From positions 2,976,001 to 3,040,000 of the forward strand of contig CAVXNP010000001.1 of NCBI GenBank assembly GCA_963763305.1: DNA of 64,000 nt, in the 5' to 3' direction. A program made the position numbers and the translations under genes. A model generated the notes under the pieces. That model worked only from the letters and a program-made list of their open reading frames with translations. It ran no database searches and had not been told where the DNA came from. Of this stretch, positions 19,262-28,714 are shown piece by piece. The stretch is from CAVXNP01 sp963763305 (lineage in GTDB: Bacteria > Pseudomonadota > Gammaproteobacteria > Xanthomonadales > Rhodanobacteraceae). The stretch's first letter is position 1. The number at the start of each line of letters is the position of its first letter.

Positions 19262-20101
19262 GGGGTCAGGTTCATTTTTCCTCGGAGTTGGGTGGCTTTT
19301 TGGGTCGCCCGCGTGGCCTGATCTTTGCGCGTCGTTGGGTTAGGTTCTCGATCTGCTGCTGGAAGCGTTCACTTCCCCAGGCGCGCTGCTGTTGGGTGTA
19401 TTGGCGTAGTTCTTCGATGGTTTGTGCGTCCAGTTGCTCGGCGATGAGGGTTCGGTAGTGGGCCTGGCGTTCCCGGGGTGTCGAGCCGAGTTTCAGATAG
19501 GACGCGTGCGGCGTGAGCATGGCGCTGTGTTCGCCATGCGCATTGTGTGCGTGGCTTGACCAGCGGTAGTCGGTCGGCGTGGGGACCATGCGGGCGCGAA
19601 CCGGGTTGAGTTCGATGTAGCGATAGCAACTCATGACGTAGCGCTCGCTGTCGACCAGCGCGGCTTTGTACCGGCCTTCCCACAAGGTTCCCGTACGTCT
19701 GTAGCGGGCGTTGAAGCATCCGACATAGCGTCGCCCGATGGCCTGCATCATGCGCGAGAGGGCGCCTTGTCGTGATGGTGTGACGAGCAGGTGGACGTGG
19801 TTGGTCATTAGCACATACGCATGCACGGCACAGTCGTGTTTGTGCGCTGCGTCGTGAATTCGATCAGATAACTTCGATAGTCCCGTTCGTCGGCAAAGCA
19901 GGCGTGTCGGTCGTTGCCGCGTTGTACTCGTGTCGTGGAATACCGGGAGGTCCAATCGTGGCAGACGTGCCATGCGTGACCCTCATGCGCGTTGGAGGGC
20001 ATGATGTTGCTCGGGCGCGCATGGTGTATATATCAGCGGATGATGCGTGCTGCGACGGTCCGTGCCGTGCCCGGTTTGTGTAGGGAAATGAACCTGACCC
20101 C
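19262..20101 (-). mobile_element. RAYT family-A unit bounded by inverted terminal repeats
   Basis: An 840-bp segment with GGGGTCAGGTTCATTTTT at 19262-19279 and its inverted partner AAATGAACCTGACCCC at 20086-20101, containing one RAYT gene. The same ends recur as solo or paired copies in the window, for example 9904-9978, 17521-17540 and 18619-18635. Confidence 0.8.
19272..19973 (-). CDS. RAYT transposase, family A, nearly complete
   Basis: 233 residues read open from the ATG at 19973. HUH motif in VLMTNHVHLLVTPSRQG, then GRRYVGCFNARYRRTGTLWE, SCYRYIELNPVRARMVP carrying conserved tyrosines, and a basic C-terminus (KIRPRGRPKKPPNSEEK). The N-terminal part (about residues 11-38) is out of frame: the expected VQRGNDRHACFADERDYRSY lies in another frame between about 19860 and 19945. 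Two compensating indels are therefore present, and the product may be impaired. The TGA stop (19272-19274) sits inside the terminal repeat at 19262-19279. Confidence 0.85.
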   Translation of the reverse strand: MARLPRLDLPVFHDTSTTRQRPTRLLCRRTGLSKLSDRIHDAAHKHDCAVHAYVLMTNHVHLLVTPSRQGALSRMMQAIGRRYVGCFNARYRRTGTLWEGRYKAALVDSERYVMSCYRYIELNPVRARMVPTPTDYRWSSHAHNAHGEHSAMLTPHASYLKLGSTPRERQAHYRTLIAEQLDAQTIEELRQYTQQQRAWGSERFQQQIENLTQRRAKIRPRGRPKKPPNSEEK

Positions 20102-20173
20102 TTTCGGGCAACCCTTTCGGGCAGCCCCTTTCGGGCACAAGCCGGTTATCCTGGTGAAGGCAAGGGGGAAACG

Positions 20174-22181
20174 ATGGCTCGTCAACACAATGAGCGGGGC
20201 AGGCAGCTCCGACGGTATGGCTACGGTGCACCGATCGCGGAGTTCCTCCGGTCGAGCGGCGATGAGGTCATTGGCTCGCTGACACAGGCCTCGGCGTTCT
20301 CGGTAGACCAGTCACAGGTGCTTGCCTGGAAGGTATCGATAGACGTCCTACAACGCGTGCTTTCCGGTATGTCGGATCTTGGTCACGTGTTCCTGGAGTA
20401 CGACATCCCTCGCCTTGGGCGCAGGGTGGACGCGATCGTGATCGTCGACCGCGTGGTGTTCGTTGTTGAGTTCAAGGTAGGAGCGTCTAGCTTTCTCTCC
20501 GGGATGTCGACCAAGTCGTGGACTACGCACTCGACCTCAAGCACTTCCATGAGCCGAGCCAGTCTCGCCATTGTGCCGGTCTTGGTCGCCACTGATGCGC
20601 CTGTGGAAGACCGTCCAATCGCTACCTCACCTGCAGCGGATGGTCTCTTTCTCACCCGGTCTGTTGTAACGGCGAGTGCTCGCGCAAGTCCTCATGCGCA
20701 CGCACTAGCTCTTGCCGACGGACCGCCCATAGATCCGTTGCCTGGGTTGAGGGGCGATATCGTCCAACCCCCACGATCGTCGAGGCTGCGCTTGCCCTGT
20801 ATGCCCGCCATGGGTGGCTGATATTTCGCGCAGCGATGCTCGACGAATCTGGGTCTGACTTCGGGTTTCCTGAATGAGGTTATCAGCCAGGCTCGGTCAA
20901 CTGGGAAAAAGCTATATGTCTGGTGACAGGCGTCCCGGGGGCCGGCAAGACACTGGTCGTTGACGTGGCCACACAGAGTACCGACGCCTTGGCCGAGCAA
21001 CATGCTGTCTATCTCTCAGGCAATGGCCCGCTCGTCCAGGTACTGCAAGAGGCATTGGCGCGCGATCGCTTACGCCGTGAGGTGAGGCCGGTCACTCTTT
21101 ACGGATTGGTGATGCCCGCAGGCAAGTGAAGTCGTTCATCCAGAACGTCCATTTCTTTAGGAGATGAGGCGCTTCTCACCGACACGCCACCTCACGATCA
21201 TGTGGCGATTTTTGATGAGGCACAGCGTGCATGGAATGCTGTGATGACGGCGGACTTCATGAACCGCAAAAAAGGCAAGCGGATTTCGACCAATCTGAAC
21301 CTGAATTCTTGATCTCCTATCTAGACCGCCATGACGATTGGGCAGTCGTCGCTGCTAGTTGGCACCGGGCAAGAAATTAACCGCGGCGAGGCTGGAGTCG
21401 TCAGCGAGTCGATCGGATCCATTGAACCGCTGTTTCCCTTCCTCGGACGTCTATGTTTCTCCCCAGTTGGAGACAGAAGATGATGATGGTGCAAGCGCTC
21501 GAAGACGGTTCGTGATCGCTCCAAGCTGAAGGAGATCTGCGCTACATCTAAAAGCGTCAGTCCGCTCGTTCCGCTCTGAGCGCGCTCGGAGTTCATCAAC
21601 TGCCTGCTTGATCTGGACATGGAAGGCGCTCGTGCACTTGCGGACGAAGTGACGGAGCATTTTCCTATCGTCGTGACCCGTGATCTAGTCCTAGCAAAGA
21701 CGTGGCTTCGACAGGCGGGACACGGAACCATATGGCATTGTCGTATCGTCTCAGGCGCAGCGCCTTAAGCCTCATGCGATCGACGTTCGAGTAAAGGTCG
21801 ATCCGGTGAACTGGTTCCTTGCAAGCAAGCAAGACACACGCTCCTCGTACTACCTCGAGGACGTCGCCACCGAGTTCCAAGTTCAGGGCCTGGAGTTGGA
21901 TTGGACCTGTGTGGTCTGGGACGGCGACCTACGCGTGACAACGGTGATAGCTGGGGTCACTTCAGCTTCAAGGGCGATCAGTGGCAGCGCGTCAACGAGA
22001 TCGGAGCGGCAACGATACCTTCTCAACGCTTACCGGGTCCTCCTAACTCGTGCCCGGCAGGGTACTGTTATTGTGGTGCCACCTGGAGATGAACATGACC
22101 CTACCCGCCGTCCAGACTTCTACGACCCTACTTATGCGCTTCTACGTGAAGTTGGCGGCGGAATCGGGGCCTGGCGAAAGT
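20174..22181 (+). pseudogene. DUF2075-family NTPase/helicase-like protein with nuclease-like N-terminus, many frameshifts
   Basis: Start ATG 20174 behind AAGGGGGAAA. The N-terminal part (GAPIAEFLRSSGDEVIGSL, then GRRVDAIVIVDRVVFVVEFK) has the D...ExK pattern of a PD-(D/E)xK-like fold. It is followed by a P-loop domain: Walker A VTGVPGAGKTLV (near 20923), Walker B IFDEAQRAW (near 21210), then SSYYLEDVATEFQVQGLELD and RVLLTRARQGTVIVVP as in superfamily-1-like DUF2075 proteins. Segments occupy all three frames with at least eight shifts. Yet the residues between shifts look conserved and stops are few outside the shifts. GC is lower than that of the core genes. Proteins of this kind occur in defence islands. 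The exact activity is unknown. Confidence 0.72.
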
Positions 22182-23195
22182 ATGAAGTTTTTCGAGGCCG
22201 CCCAGCTAGCTGTTGCGCAGTACGTGGGCTCCCACCGAACCACGCAGTCCTGTCTGGATGCCCTGGCGCGTTTTCTAGGGTCGTCGGCTGCAATCGAACG
22301 CGCCTTTCTCCTTACTGCCGACGGGCGGCATGGCTTCTACATCGACGCAGGCGATCCTGAGCCAATATTTGTGCGCTGTGGCTTCGCGTCTGGCTACGGC
22401 GGCGAAGGATCTGCAGGGCTGTCGATTGCGCTGCATCTCCTTCGGCGCTTCGGCGCCGACGTCGAAGAGCGTGGAGGTGTCCCCGCAGCTCTTGGTCCGG
22501 CTCGACGAGAACGTCGACGAACGCGGACGTGGTGTTCCAACTCCGGACACCATTTGTTCGCCGACTAGGATTCGGACTATGAAAACGCGGGCTTGAGGGG
22601 GCGAGGACCTGCCGAGGCGGCGATGCGAAAGCAGTTCGAACCGTGCGTCGCGTGGTCAATGATCGACGAGCGAATTGTTGACTTGGCCCTGGTACTGAAA
22701 CGAGATCCCGACAAGGCCGTGTTCGAAGCGTTCCGAAGGCTCGAATCAACCGTCGTTAGACGTGCAGGGCTTCCTGTGGGTACCGCCGGCAAGGAGGTGT
22801 TCCGCAGGGCTTTCCGGGGCTCTGGCGCTTGCCTTACTTGGAACGGGTTGCCCGCAGGTGAAGTTGAGGGGCGCGCTCAGCTGTTTGAGGCAGCGTTTCT
22901 GGCTTTTCGTAACCCGCGCGCTCATCGCGATGATCGGCGCGACCTCCACCAAGCCTATAGAGAGTTCTACCTGGTCAACGAACTCTTCTTGCTGGAAGGG
23001 GAGGCCGTTCCCACAGGCGCTGTCGACCAACTAACCGGTGATAACCAGAGCCCCTTTCTGACGCAGGTTGAATTAACCGGGTCAGCGCCAAAACCCGGGT
23101 CAGAGTGCACTTTCGGCCAGCTGGCGGGTGCCACGGCAGCTCGGGTAGGGCGTGCAGCCCCAGAATTCCTCTTTGGTTCGGCGGTTGGCGCGTAG
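22182..23195 (+). pseudogene. TIGR02391/Ymh-type protein, frameshifted, C-terminus replaced by repeat
   Basis: Follows the DUF2075 gene closely. The N-terminal part from ATG 22182 (MKFFEAAQLAVAQYVGS to LSIALHLLRRFGADVEE) and the C-terminal part (YENAGLRGRGPAEAAMRKQ, SMIDERIVDLALVLKRDPDK, VFEAFRRLESTVVRRAGL, FLAFRNPRAHRD) join if three one-base shifts near 22470, 22525 and 22575 are allowed. The AFRRLE...VRxxAGL...FRNPxAHR pattern is that of TIGR02391 proteins, often found in defence loci; function unknown. From about 23040 the ORF reads into a GAGCCCCTTTCTGACGCAGG family-C end and then an Mrr-gene fragment, so the native end is lost. Confidence 0.6.
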
Positions 23196-23245
23196 TTGCA
23201 TTTCCTTGCCGCATTTCGGGCAAGGCGGTGTCTGCTCAGGAAGGT
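23095..23245 (-). pseudogene. Fragment: zinc-ribbon end of the Mrr-like nuclease
   Basis: Read on the minus strand, about 45 codons match the C-terminus of the nuclease at 26168-26989: a CPKCGKEMQLRANRR-type C4 zinc ribbon and CRGT...QLAESAL before a TGA stop inside GGGTCAGAGTGCACTTTC. The rest of the gene is absent. It is joined to a family-C repeat on one side and to the inverted repeat at 23251-23324 on the other. Confidence 0.7.
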
Positions 23246-23250
23246 CACTG

Positions 23251-23324
23251 GGGTCAGGTCTAGCTTTGTAGCATTTGACTGCATGCTCTTGCCGCGGTGG
23301 ATGCTACGAGGCTAGACCTGACCC
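23251..23324. repeat. Long imperfect inverted repeat (REPIN-like)
   Basis: Arms GGGTCAGGTCTAGC (23251-23264) and GCTAGACCTGACCC (23311-23324), extended inward by GTAGCAT/ATGCTAC. The outer GGGTCAGG is shared with the RAYT family-A ends, but the inner arm is different. Confidence 0.75.
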
Positions 23325-23743
23325 TTAACACACGGCCGGCATTGCCGGCTGGCTTCCCAAGTCGATCTGGGCCGACAAGTCCGACCAGGGCCTGGCTTCG
23401 ATCCGTACAGCGCAAGTGCAGCTCGCCAACGCGTACGTGAATCCATAGGCGGCAGGCTGCGGGACATGCGGGTCCAGCGCCGGGGGCGGAGCGGGCTTTC
23501 CCCCGCGGACCGACCCCGGCTTCTGCGAGAGGCAGAATCAAGGACCAGGGGCAATGGCTGACGAGTGTCTGGAAGAACCCCGTACAGGCCGTTTCGCCCG
23601 GCCAGGGCCTTGGCCTTCGACCGGCGCGCTGAAATATTCCCGGCACCACCCGTCCGTCGTTTATATTGACCAAACCATCCACTATCCCTGCCATGACCAA
23701 GGCGGGGTGCGTCTGCCTCACCGCGAACCCAAGGAAAGCGTCA

Positions 23744-24565
23744 ATGAAGAAAGCCGCGCTCGGAGCACTCATCGGTTTGGCTGCGATGGCCGCGCATGCC
23801 GGTCGCACGGAGCAGTTGGAGTCCTCGGCGGTAGTCAATGGCACGATCGTGCTGGCCAGAGATGGCACGGTGCAGCTGGCCAAGGTGAATGACGAAGACA
23901 AGTACGGGAAAGCAATTGCCGGACTGGTTCGCCAGACTGCCCTGACATGGCGATTCGCCCCGGTCGAGCGCGACGGGGTACCAGTGGTCGCCAAGGCCAG
24001 CATGCATGTCCGGGTGGTTCTCAGGAAGGCCGCGGGCGGCCAGTACAGCGCACGCATCAAGGGCGCGACCTTTGGTGGGGAAGACAAGAACTCCACCGAT
24101 GAGCTGCACGAAACGAACCAACAGAAGATCCTGCCGCGCTACCCCCGCGCAGCGATCAAGTACCGCGTACAGGGAACCGTCTACCTGGCGCTGCGAATAG
24201 ACGGCCGTGGCCATGTCACCGCCGCCGTGGCCGAGCAGGTCAACCTTCAAAACATGGGCTCCGAGCACCTGCTCAAGCAGTTCCGTGAGCTGCTGGCGAA
24301 GGCCGCTCTCGAGCCCGCGCGCAAGTGGACGTTTCGCGTGCCCACGACCGGGAGACTGGCCAAGCAGGACAGCTGGACAGTCCACGAGCCGGTGGTGTTC
24401 GAGCTGCACGAGATGGGAGCTTCGAAGCCCGAGCGTGTCTGGAAAACGTACGTGCCCGGCCCATACATGCCCGCGCCCTGGATCGACCGGCCCGACATGG
24501 CTTCGGTCGACGCACTCGCCGACGATGGCATGCGCACCGAAGGCGCCGGGCCAGCGCTCAACTGA
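23744..24565 (+). CDS. Exported TonB C-terminal-domain-like protein
   Basis: 273 residues from the ATG at 23744, which has AAGGAAA in front; an earlier in-frame ATG would put 26 residues ahead of the signal peptide. Signal peptide MKKAALGALIGLAAMAAHA. The region near residues 135-185 (LPRYPRAAIKYRVQGTVYLA then LRIDGRGHVTAAVAEQV) has the P-x-YP-xx-A...G-V-x-L...I...G-x-V pattern of TonB C-terminal domains. No N-terminal transmembrane anchor or proline-rich spacer of classical TonB is seen, so it is a periplasmic TonB-like protein rather than an energy transducer. No partner genes nearby. Repeats lie on both sides. Confidence 0.72.
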   Translation: MKKAALGALIGLAAMAAHAGRTEQLESSAVVNGTIVLARDGTVQLAKVNDEDKYGKAIAGLVRQTALTWRFAPVERDGVPVVAKASMHVRVVLRKAAGGQYSARIKGATFGGEDKNSTDELHETNQQKILPRYPRAAIKYRVQGTVYLALRIDGRGHVTAAVAEQVNLQNMGSEHLLKQFRELLAKAALEPARKWTFRVPTTGRLAKQDSWTVHEPVVFELHEMGASKPERVWKTYVPGPYMPAPWIDRPDMASVDALADDGMRTEGAGPALN

Positions 24566-24629
24566 CCGGATCAACGACCGGGGCCGGAGCGCCGTGCTGA
24601 CACGAGCCGGCTGACAGATCGGCCGCAAT

Positions 24630-24835
24630 AAGGGGACGGAGGGAATTAAGCCTTACCCAGCGAGCGGTCTGAGCGCCGCGGCCGACCGTGGTGCCGTACT
24701 TGGACCGGGCGCCCCAGGGCCTTCTCGATCATCGCCTGCCCCGGCGCACGCTCTCAATTAAAGGGGACGTGGCTAATTAATTCGATCGTCGTCCGGGAGG
24801 GGTGTCAGCCCGGCTTGATTAGCCACGTCCCCTTT
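24630..24835. repeat. RAYT family-B tail joined to a family-D REPIN
   Basis: 24630-24750 repeats the 3' end and last ~35 codons of the family-B RAYT (GGGGACGGAGGGAATTAAGC, GAGCGGTCTGAGCGCCGCGG) with a gap. It is followed by a family-D pair: AAAGGGGACGTGGCTAAT (24760-24777) and its perfect inverted partner ATTAGCCACGTCCCCTTT (24818-24835), 40 bases apart. No gene lies in 24566-25041. Confidence 0.85.
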
Positions 24836-25041
24836 TCTCATTTGGCGCCAAGATCGCGCCAGTCACGATTCTGGTTAGGGCCGCTTCAAGCGACCCTTGT
24901 TGCTCGCCAAACACTCATCGGTCATCGCGGTTGCCGTCCAGGTGGGATAGGACCCCCAGCCGCAACACGTTGTAAGCGCTAGACGCCCCATCTTTTCGGG
25001 AAGTGAAGCTGACCCCGTTGGCAGTGGTCCGAGGCGGGCGG

Positions 25042-25944
25042 TCAGACCAAAAGCTCCGCGGGGGCGCTGGTCATCAGCTCCTCGGCGCACACGTCGTGCC
25101 AGAGCGCATACATCATTCCGAACGTCACGGCGAACGCCAGCAAGACCCATGCAACATACAACACCACGAACAATGCGATCGCCAGCCACACGCTGACAAA
25201 GTTGCCCAGCAGGGCCAGCAGCCCGCCCACCAGCGCTACCGTAACGATCAGTCCGATCGAGGCCAGCAGCATGCCCAGCAAGAACACCAGCATCGGCAAT
25301 GCGTTTTTCAGGGTCCCCGTCACGCCATCGGCGATGGCGCCCAGCACACTGCGCTGCCGCAACGTGAGCTGACCCAGGCTGATCGCATACACGCCCATCA
25401 TGAAGAAGCAGAGCAGCATGAATAGCGCAAGCGTGAGCCAGAAGCCGCCAGGTAGCGCACTGGGCGGTGGCTGATGGCTGGCCTGTGCGGTCAGCGCCTG
25501 CTGGTACCACTGCGCCGTGTCACCCCCGAAAGCCAGGATCACGATCGCGAACAAGGCGATGTAGATCACCAGCAGTACCAGGCCGTAGGCTATCAGCCGT
25601 GGGGCCTGACCTTGCCGATACTGGCCGAAGATGTCGCTGGCACGCGGTGGTCGTCCGCGCTCGGCGGCGTCGATCATGGTCAGATACCCGGCATAAAGCG
25701 GCACGATCAGCAGGCCGAAAAGCCAGCTGCCGACCATGAACGACGTGGTGGCGATCGGGCCGGGCTGGATCCCGGCCTTGAGCAGGTGCATTTGCACGGG
25801 CAGGGCAACCAGCGACGGCAGCAGGCACATCGCCACCAGGATCGCGGCCGCCCCCAGCAGTGGCCGCCGGTGCCTGAAGCTGATGCCGACGCCCCGTTTC
25901 AGCCAGCCAAAGCCAGCCAGTGCTCCCCTGGATCGTGGTGCCAT
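25042..25944 (-). CDS. BPSS1780-family polytopic membrane protein
   Basis: 300 residues from the ATG at 25944 (a longer open frame to 26133 has no membrane character and overlaps repeats). Six or so hydrophobic helices are visible, among them LLGAAAILVAMCLLPSLVAL, LIAYGLVLLVIYIALFAIVI, WLTLALFMLLCFFMMGVYAI, LPMLVFLLGMLLASIGLIVT and VWLAIALFVVLYVAWVLLAF. A charged cytoplasmic loop DAAERGRPPRASDIFGQYRQ follows the second pair of helices, a hallmark of the BPSS1780 family. Function unknown. Intact. Confidence 0.85.
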   Translation of the reverse strand: MAPRSRGALAGFGWLKRGVGISFRHRRPLLGAAAILVAMCLLPSLVALPVQMHLLKAGIQPGPIATTSFMVGSWLFGLLIVPLYAGYLTMIDAAERGRPPRASDIFGQYRQGQAPRLIAYGLVLLVIYIALFAIVILAFGGDTAQWYQQALTAQASHQPPPSALPGGFWLTLALFMLLCFFMMGVYAISLGQLTLRQRSVLGAIADGVTGTLKNALPMLVFLLGMLLASIGLIVTVALVGGLLALLGNFVSVWLAIALFVVLYVAWVLLAFAVTFGMMYALWHDVCAEELMTSAPAELLV

Positions 25945-26167
25945 TGCCGTGTCCCCTGTGCTCGGCGCCCCCGCGCCAAGGGGCGAGCATAGCGTCCTGG
26001 GGCTGCATGCAAAAGGGCGGTGAACACCACGCCGGGCGGACCGGGTCAGCGCCCTTGCCTGACAGCAGCGAGGGGCAGGTTCATTTTCCTTCGGCGGCGC
26101 GGGCTTTTCTGGGGAAAAAGGTGCCAGGGACAATTACTGGCGGGAACTGCGCCTTTAAGCGCCCCGG

Positions 26168-26989
26168 TCAGAATCCACTTTCGGAAAGCTGGCGGGTGCC
26201 GCGGCAGCGCGGGTAGGACGCGCAGCCCCAGAAGCGTTCGTTGGTGCGGCGGTTGGCTCGCAGTTGCATGACGTGGCCGCACTTCGGGCAGGGCCGTGTT
26301 GTCTCAGGCGCGACGGGGGCGCGTGCTGGCGGTGTCGGGTTGGCCGGGGCGGTCTGTACGCCGCGGACCATGTCGAGCAGAGCGCCGCCTGTGATCAGTT
26401 CAATCGGCTTTCCTGCAGCGAAGCGCTGGGCGTCGGCGGTGTAGGATCCTACGGCAATGATCTTTACCTCCGAAGCTCGGTGGTGAGCGAGCAGCCCGAA
26501 CATCTCGCGGACGACCTTCACGTCCACGCGCTGGGTTTTCCAGCGTTTGCACTGCACGATCGTCAGCTTGCCATGCTTGCGGAGCACCAGGTCGATGCCG
26601 CCGTCCGCGCCACCCTGTCCGGTTTCTTCCACGGCATAGCCCTGTCGCCGGAATGCCTCGCCCACCAGCAGCTCGAACTGGCGCCAGGTCAGGGCGCGTA
26701 GGCTGTCCAGGCCCGTCTGCGTTTCGAGCAGGCGTCGCCGGCCCTTCGCGCCGATGTAGGAGGCCAGGGCTGCGACCCAACAGAAGCCGAGTACGAGCCA
26801 CGCAAATGGTGCGAAGGCATCGCTGGACAGTTGTCTGGCCAGGCCGGCGATATAGATGTTCTGGCTGGCACCAAATAGCCAGCCAATGCCGTAGCGGACG
26901 CCCAGATAGCCAATGATCCCGAGCGCCAGGGGCACGGGCCACCGCATGGATGCGAGGAGCTCGAAGCCGCCTTCCTTGCGTTTTGCCAT
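26168..26989 (-). CDS. Membrane-anchored Mrr-like restriction endonuclease with zinc ribbon
   Basis: 273 residues from the ATG at 26989 (GAAGAAGAG in front). Domains in order: two N-terminal membrane helices (VPLALGIIGYLGVRYGIGWL; PFAWLVLGFCWVAALASYIG); an Mrr-type PD-(D/E)xK nuclease with LLVGEAFRRQGYAVEETG, catalytic-type GGIDLVLRKHGKLTIVQCKR (Asp...Gln-x-Lys) and VREMFGLLAHHRA; and a C4 topoisomerase-type zinc ribbon (CPKCGHVMQLRANRR...CASYPRC). Mrr-type enzymes cut modified DNA; membrane anchoring suggests action on incoming DNA, which is inference. It is a paralogue of 33776-34597. Its TGA stop lies in a GGTCAGAATCCACTTTCGG end related to repeats elsewhere. An HNH nuclease lies upstream. 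Confidence 0.87.
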   Translation of the reverse strand: MAKRKEGGFELLASMRWPVPLALGIIGYLGVRYGIGWLFGASQNIYIAGLARQLSSDAFAPFAWLVLGFCWVAALASYIGAKGRRRLLETQTGLDSLRALTWRQFELLVGEAFRRQGYAVEETGQGGADGGIDLVLRKHGKLTIVQCKRWKTQRVDVKVVREMFGLLAHHRASEVKIIAVGSYTADAQRFAAGKPIELITGGALLDMVRGVQTAPANPTPPARAPVAPETTRPCPKCGHVMQLRANRRTNERFWGCASYPRCRGTRQLSESGF

Positions 26990-27201
26990 GTTCTCTTCTT
27001 CCTTGACGTGACGGTGGAGAGCCACCGCGCCGGCCGGGCGTGCGTTGCCTCATGCGCGAAGGCGAACAATGATGCCCAGGACCAATCCTGACTTTGCGCG
27101 ACCGGCTCGCTCTTTACTTGCGTTCTGGCATGTTTCCTTTGTACCGCAACACCCCGATTTTTCGATGGGGCCGAAGAAATGCCAGGCGGCAAGTTGTCTG
27201 T

Positions 27202-28086
27202 TCAAGCCTTGAAGCAGTGCTCGCGGTGCCACCGCAAGTAGGTTGGGTGGGGTCTGAGCTCGGGCGCGTCAGGAACGGCCAGCGTTCGATCGGAACGTAT
27301 CAGTTTGTCTAGGTCGTCGGGTACGCCATGGGGAGAGAGCATGATCCGATGATCATCGCTGAAGGTCATCAGGCCCCGGTCGAAGAGCCAATGCGCAGTG
27401 CCCGTAAGGGCGATGCCGTTGCGGACCGCGTCCGGCCCGTTCGCCTCGACGGAGCGTATGTGTGCCGCCTGCACCTCCGGACGTCCGCCGCCGTTGATGA
27501 GGCGCAGGCCAGTGACTGCACAGGTGTTTCGATAGGCGCTACGGACCTGGCGCCGGAATGATGCGTCGCGTACTTTCCGCGCCGTAAGCGACTCCACGAT
27601 CGGTCGCACGGTGTATTCGGGCGCGTCTTCCTCGACGGCGCGAGCTTGCTCCCAAGGCTCCGGCTGCGTACTGACTCCGCGTCGCACGATGTCTTCGAAT
27701 TCGCTGCGGGGAATCCCACGCACGGCACGCCCAAACGCACCCTTGTTGGTCTGGAGATCCTCTCGTTGGAGCTTGGACTCCCGGTAACCCGATGCGTCCC
27801 GAAAAGGCACAGGCTGATCGAAGTCCGCGTAGAGGGTCATTTGTGCATAGAAGTGGTCTGGCCGGGCGGGGTCCGCAACGACGTCCCTGACCCATGCCAT
27901 GGCGAAGTAGGCCTGTCGACCGGTGGCGGTGTGTGGGCCGCTAGTGCGCCTTGGCTCGTAGTAGACAATCCAGTCGCCGACCGCCGCCTTGACCTGCCGC
28001 AGATAAGTCCTAGGGAAGTGGTACCGCTCTTCGATCAGGTCGTCATAGATCGAACTGTCGGAAGCAGTGAATACGGCATTTGTCAT
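27202..28086 (-). CDS. HNH endonuclease with N-terminal PUA/EVE-like domain
   Basis: 294 residues, intact. The N-terminal half (MTNAVFTASDSSIYDDLIEE, YLRQVKAAVGDWIVYYEP, GRQAYFAMAWVRDVV) resembles small base-recognition domains of the PUA/EVE/ASCH group. The C-terminal half is an HNH nuclease: RQVRSAYRNTCAVTGLRL, EVQAAHIRSVEANGPDAVRN, GIALTGTAHWLFDRGLMTFS, with the usual H...N...H residues and short of the zinc Cys pairs. This layout suggests modification-dependent restriction of foreign DNA. The gene is divergent from none and follows an Mrr-like nuclease on the same strand, so both belong to a defence cluster. Modified-base specificity is inferred. Confidence 0.8.
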   Translation of the reverse strand: MTNAVFTASDSSIYDDLIEERYHFPRTYLRQVKAAVGDWIVYYEPRRTSGPHTATGRQAYFAMAWVRDVVADPARPDHFYAQMTLYADFDQPVPFRDASGYRESKLQREDLQTNKGAFGRAVRGIPRSEFEDIVRRGVSTQPEPWEQARAVEEDAPEYTVRPIVESLTARKVRDASFRRQVRSAYRNTCAVTGLRLINGGGRPEVQAAHIRSVEANGPDAVRNGIALTGTAHWLFDRGLMTFSDDHRIMLSPHGVPDDLDKLIRSDRTLAVPDAPELRPHPTYLRWHREHCFKA

Positions 28087-28154
28087 CTGGGTCCCTCGCG
28101 GTCATGCCAGGTTACCAGGCAGCGCGAACGGGCAGCCAGAGCCAATTAAAGGGA

Positions 28155-28478
28155 ATAAAGGGGACGTGGCTAATTAAATTTCCTCCTGGGCGTGTCCGCG
28201 GTGGCCGCCCACGCGGGCGGCAGGCGGCGGGGCGTCCAAGGGTGGTTTCCACCATGCGCTGGAAGCGCTCGTCACCAAGGGCGCGTTCCTGGTTGGCGTA
28301 CGCACGCAGGTGCTGCAGGTCATCGTGCGCGATGCCTGCGTCCAGCCATTGCTTGTAGGCGTGGGCGCGCTCGTTTGGTTTGCTTCCCATGGCGTGGTAG
28401 AGCGGGTGGGGCGTGATGAGCGGGTCGCGGACGCGGGCCAGGTGTGTGTGCACGCTCGACCATCGGTAGCCTTGCTCA
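28155..28478 (-). pseudogene. RAYT C-terminal fragment (family D)
   Basis: About 95 residues of a RAYT: GYRWSSVHTHLARVRDPLIT, YKQWLDAGIAHDDLQHLRAY, ANQERALGDERFQRMVETTL, then a basic PRGRPP tail ending in a TAA stop formed within AATTAAATTT of the GGGGACGTGGCTAATTAA end (28162-28179). The N-terminal half with the HUH motif is missing; a family-B-like GGCGACGGAGGGGATTAATC sequence (28486-28505) takes its place. Confidence 0.85.
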
Positions 28479-28714
28479 CCACTAAAGGCGACGGAGGGGA
28501 TTAATCCCTCCCGGGCGACCTCCCGGCCCTGTGGCCACAAGGGCCTGTCTTCCGTGGTGGGCTTCTCGGGCGCTCTGGCCGATGGGCCGGTCGTGTGCCC
28601 GCGAAGCGGCGGGGCTTCGCTCGGAGCGCGTGGCGAGCTGGCGAGTGGGGCCTCCGGTCCGGCGAGGGCCCATGCTCCGATCCCCTCTCAGACGGGCCCT
28701 ACCACGATCCGTCG

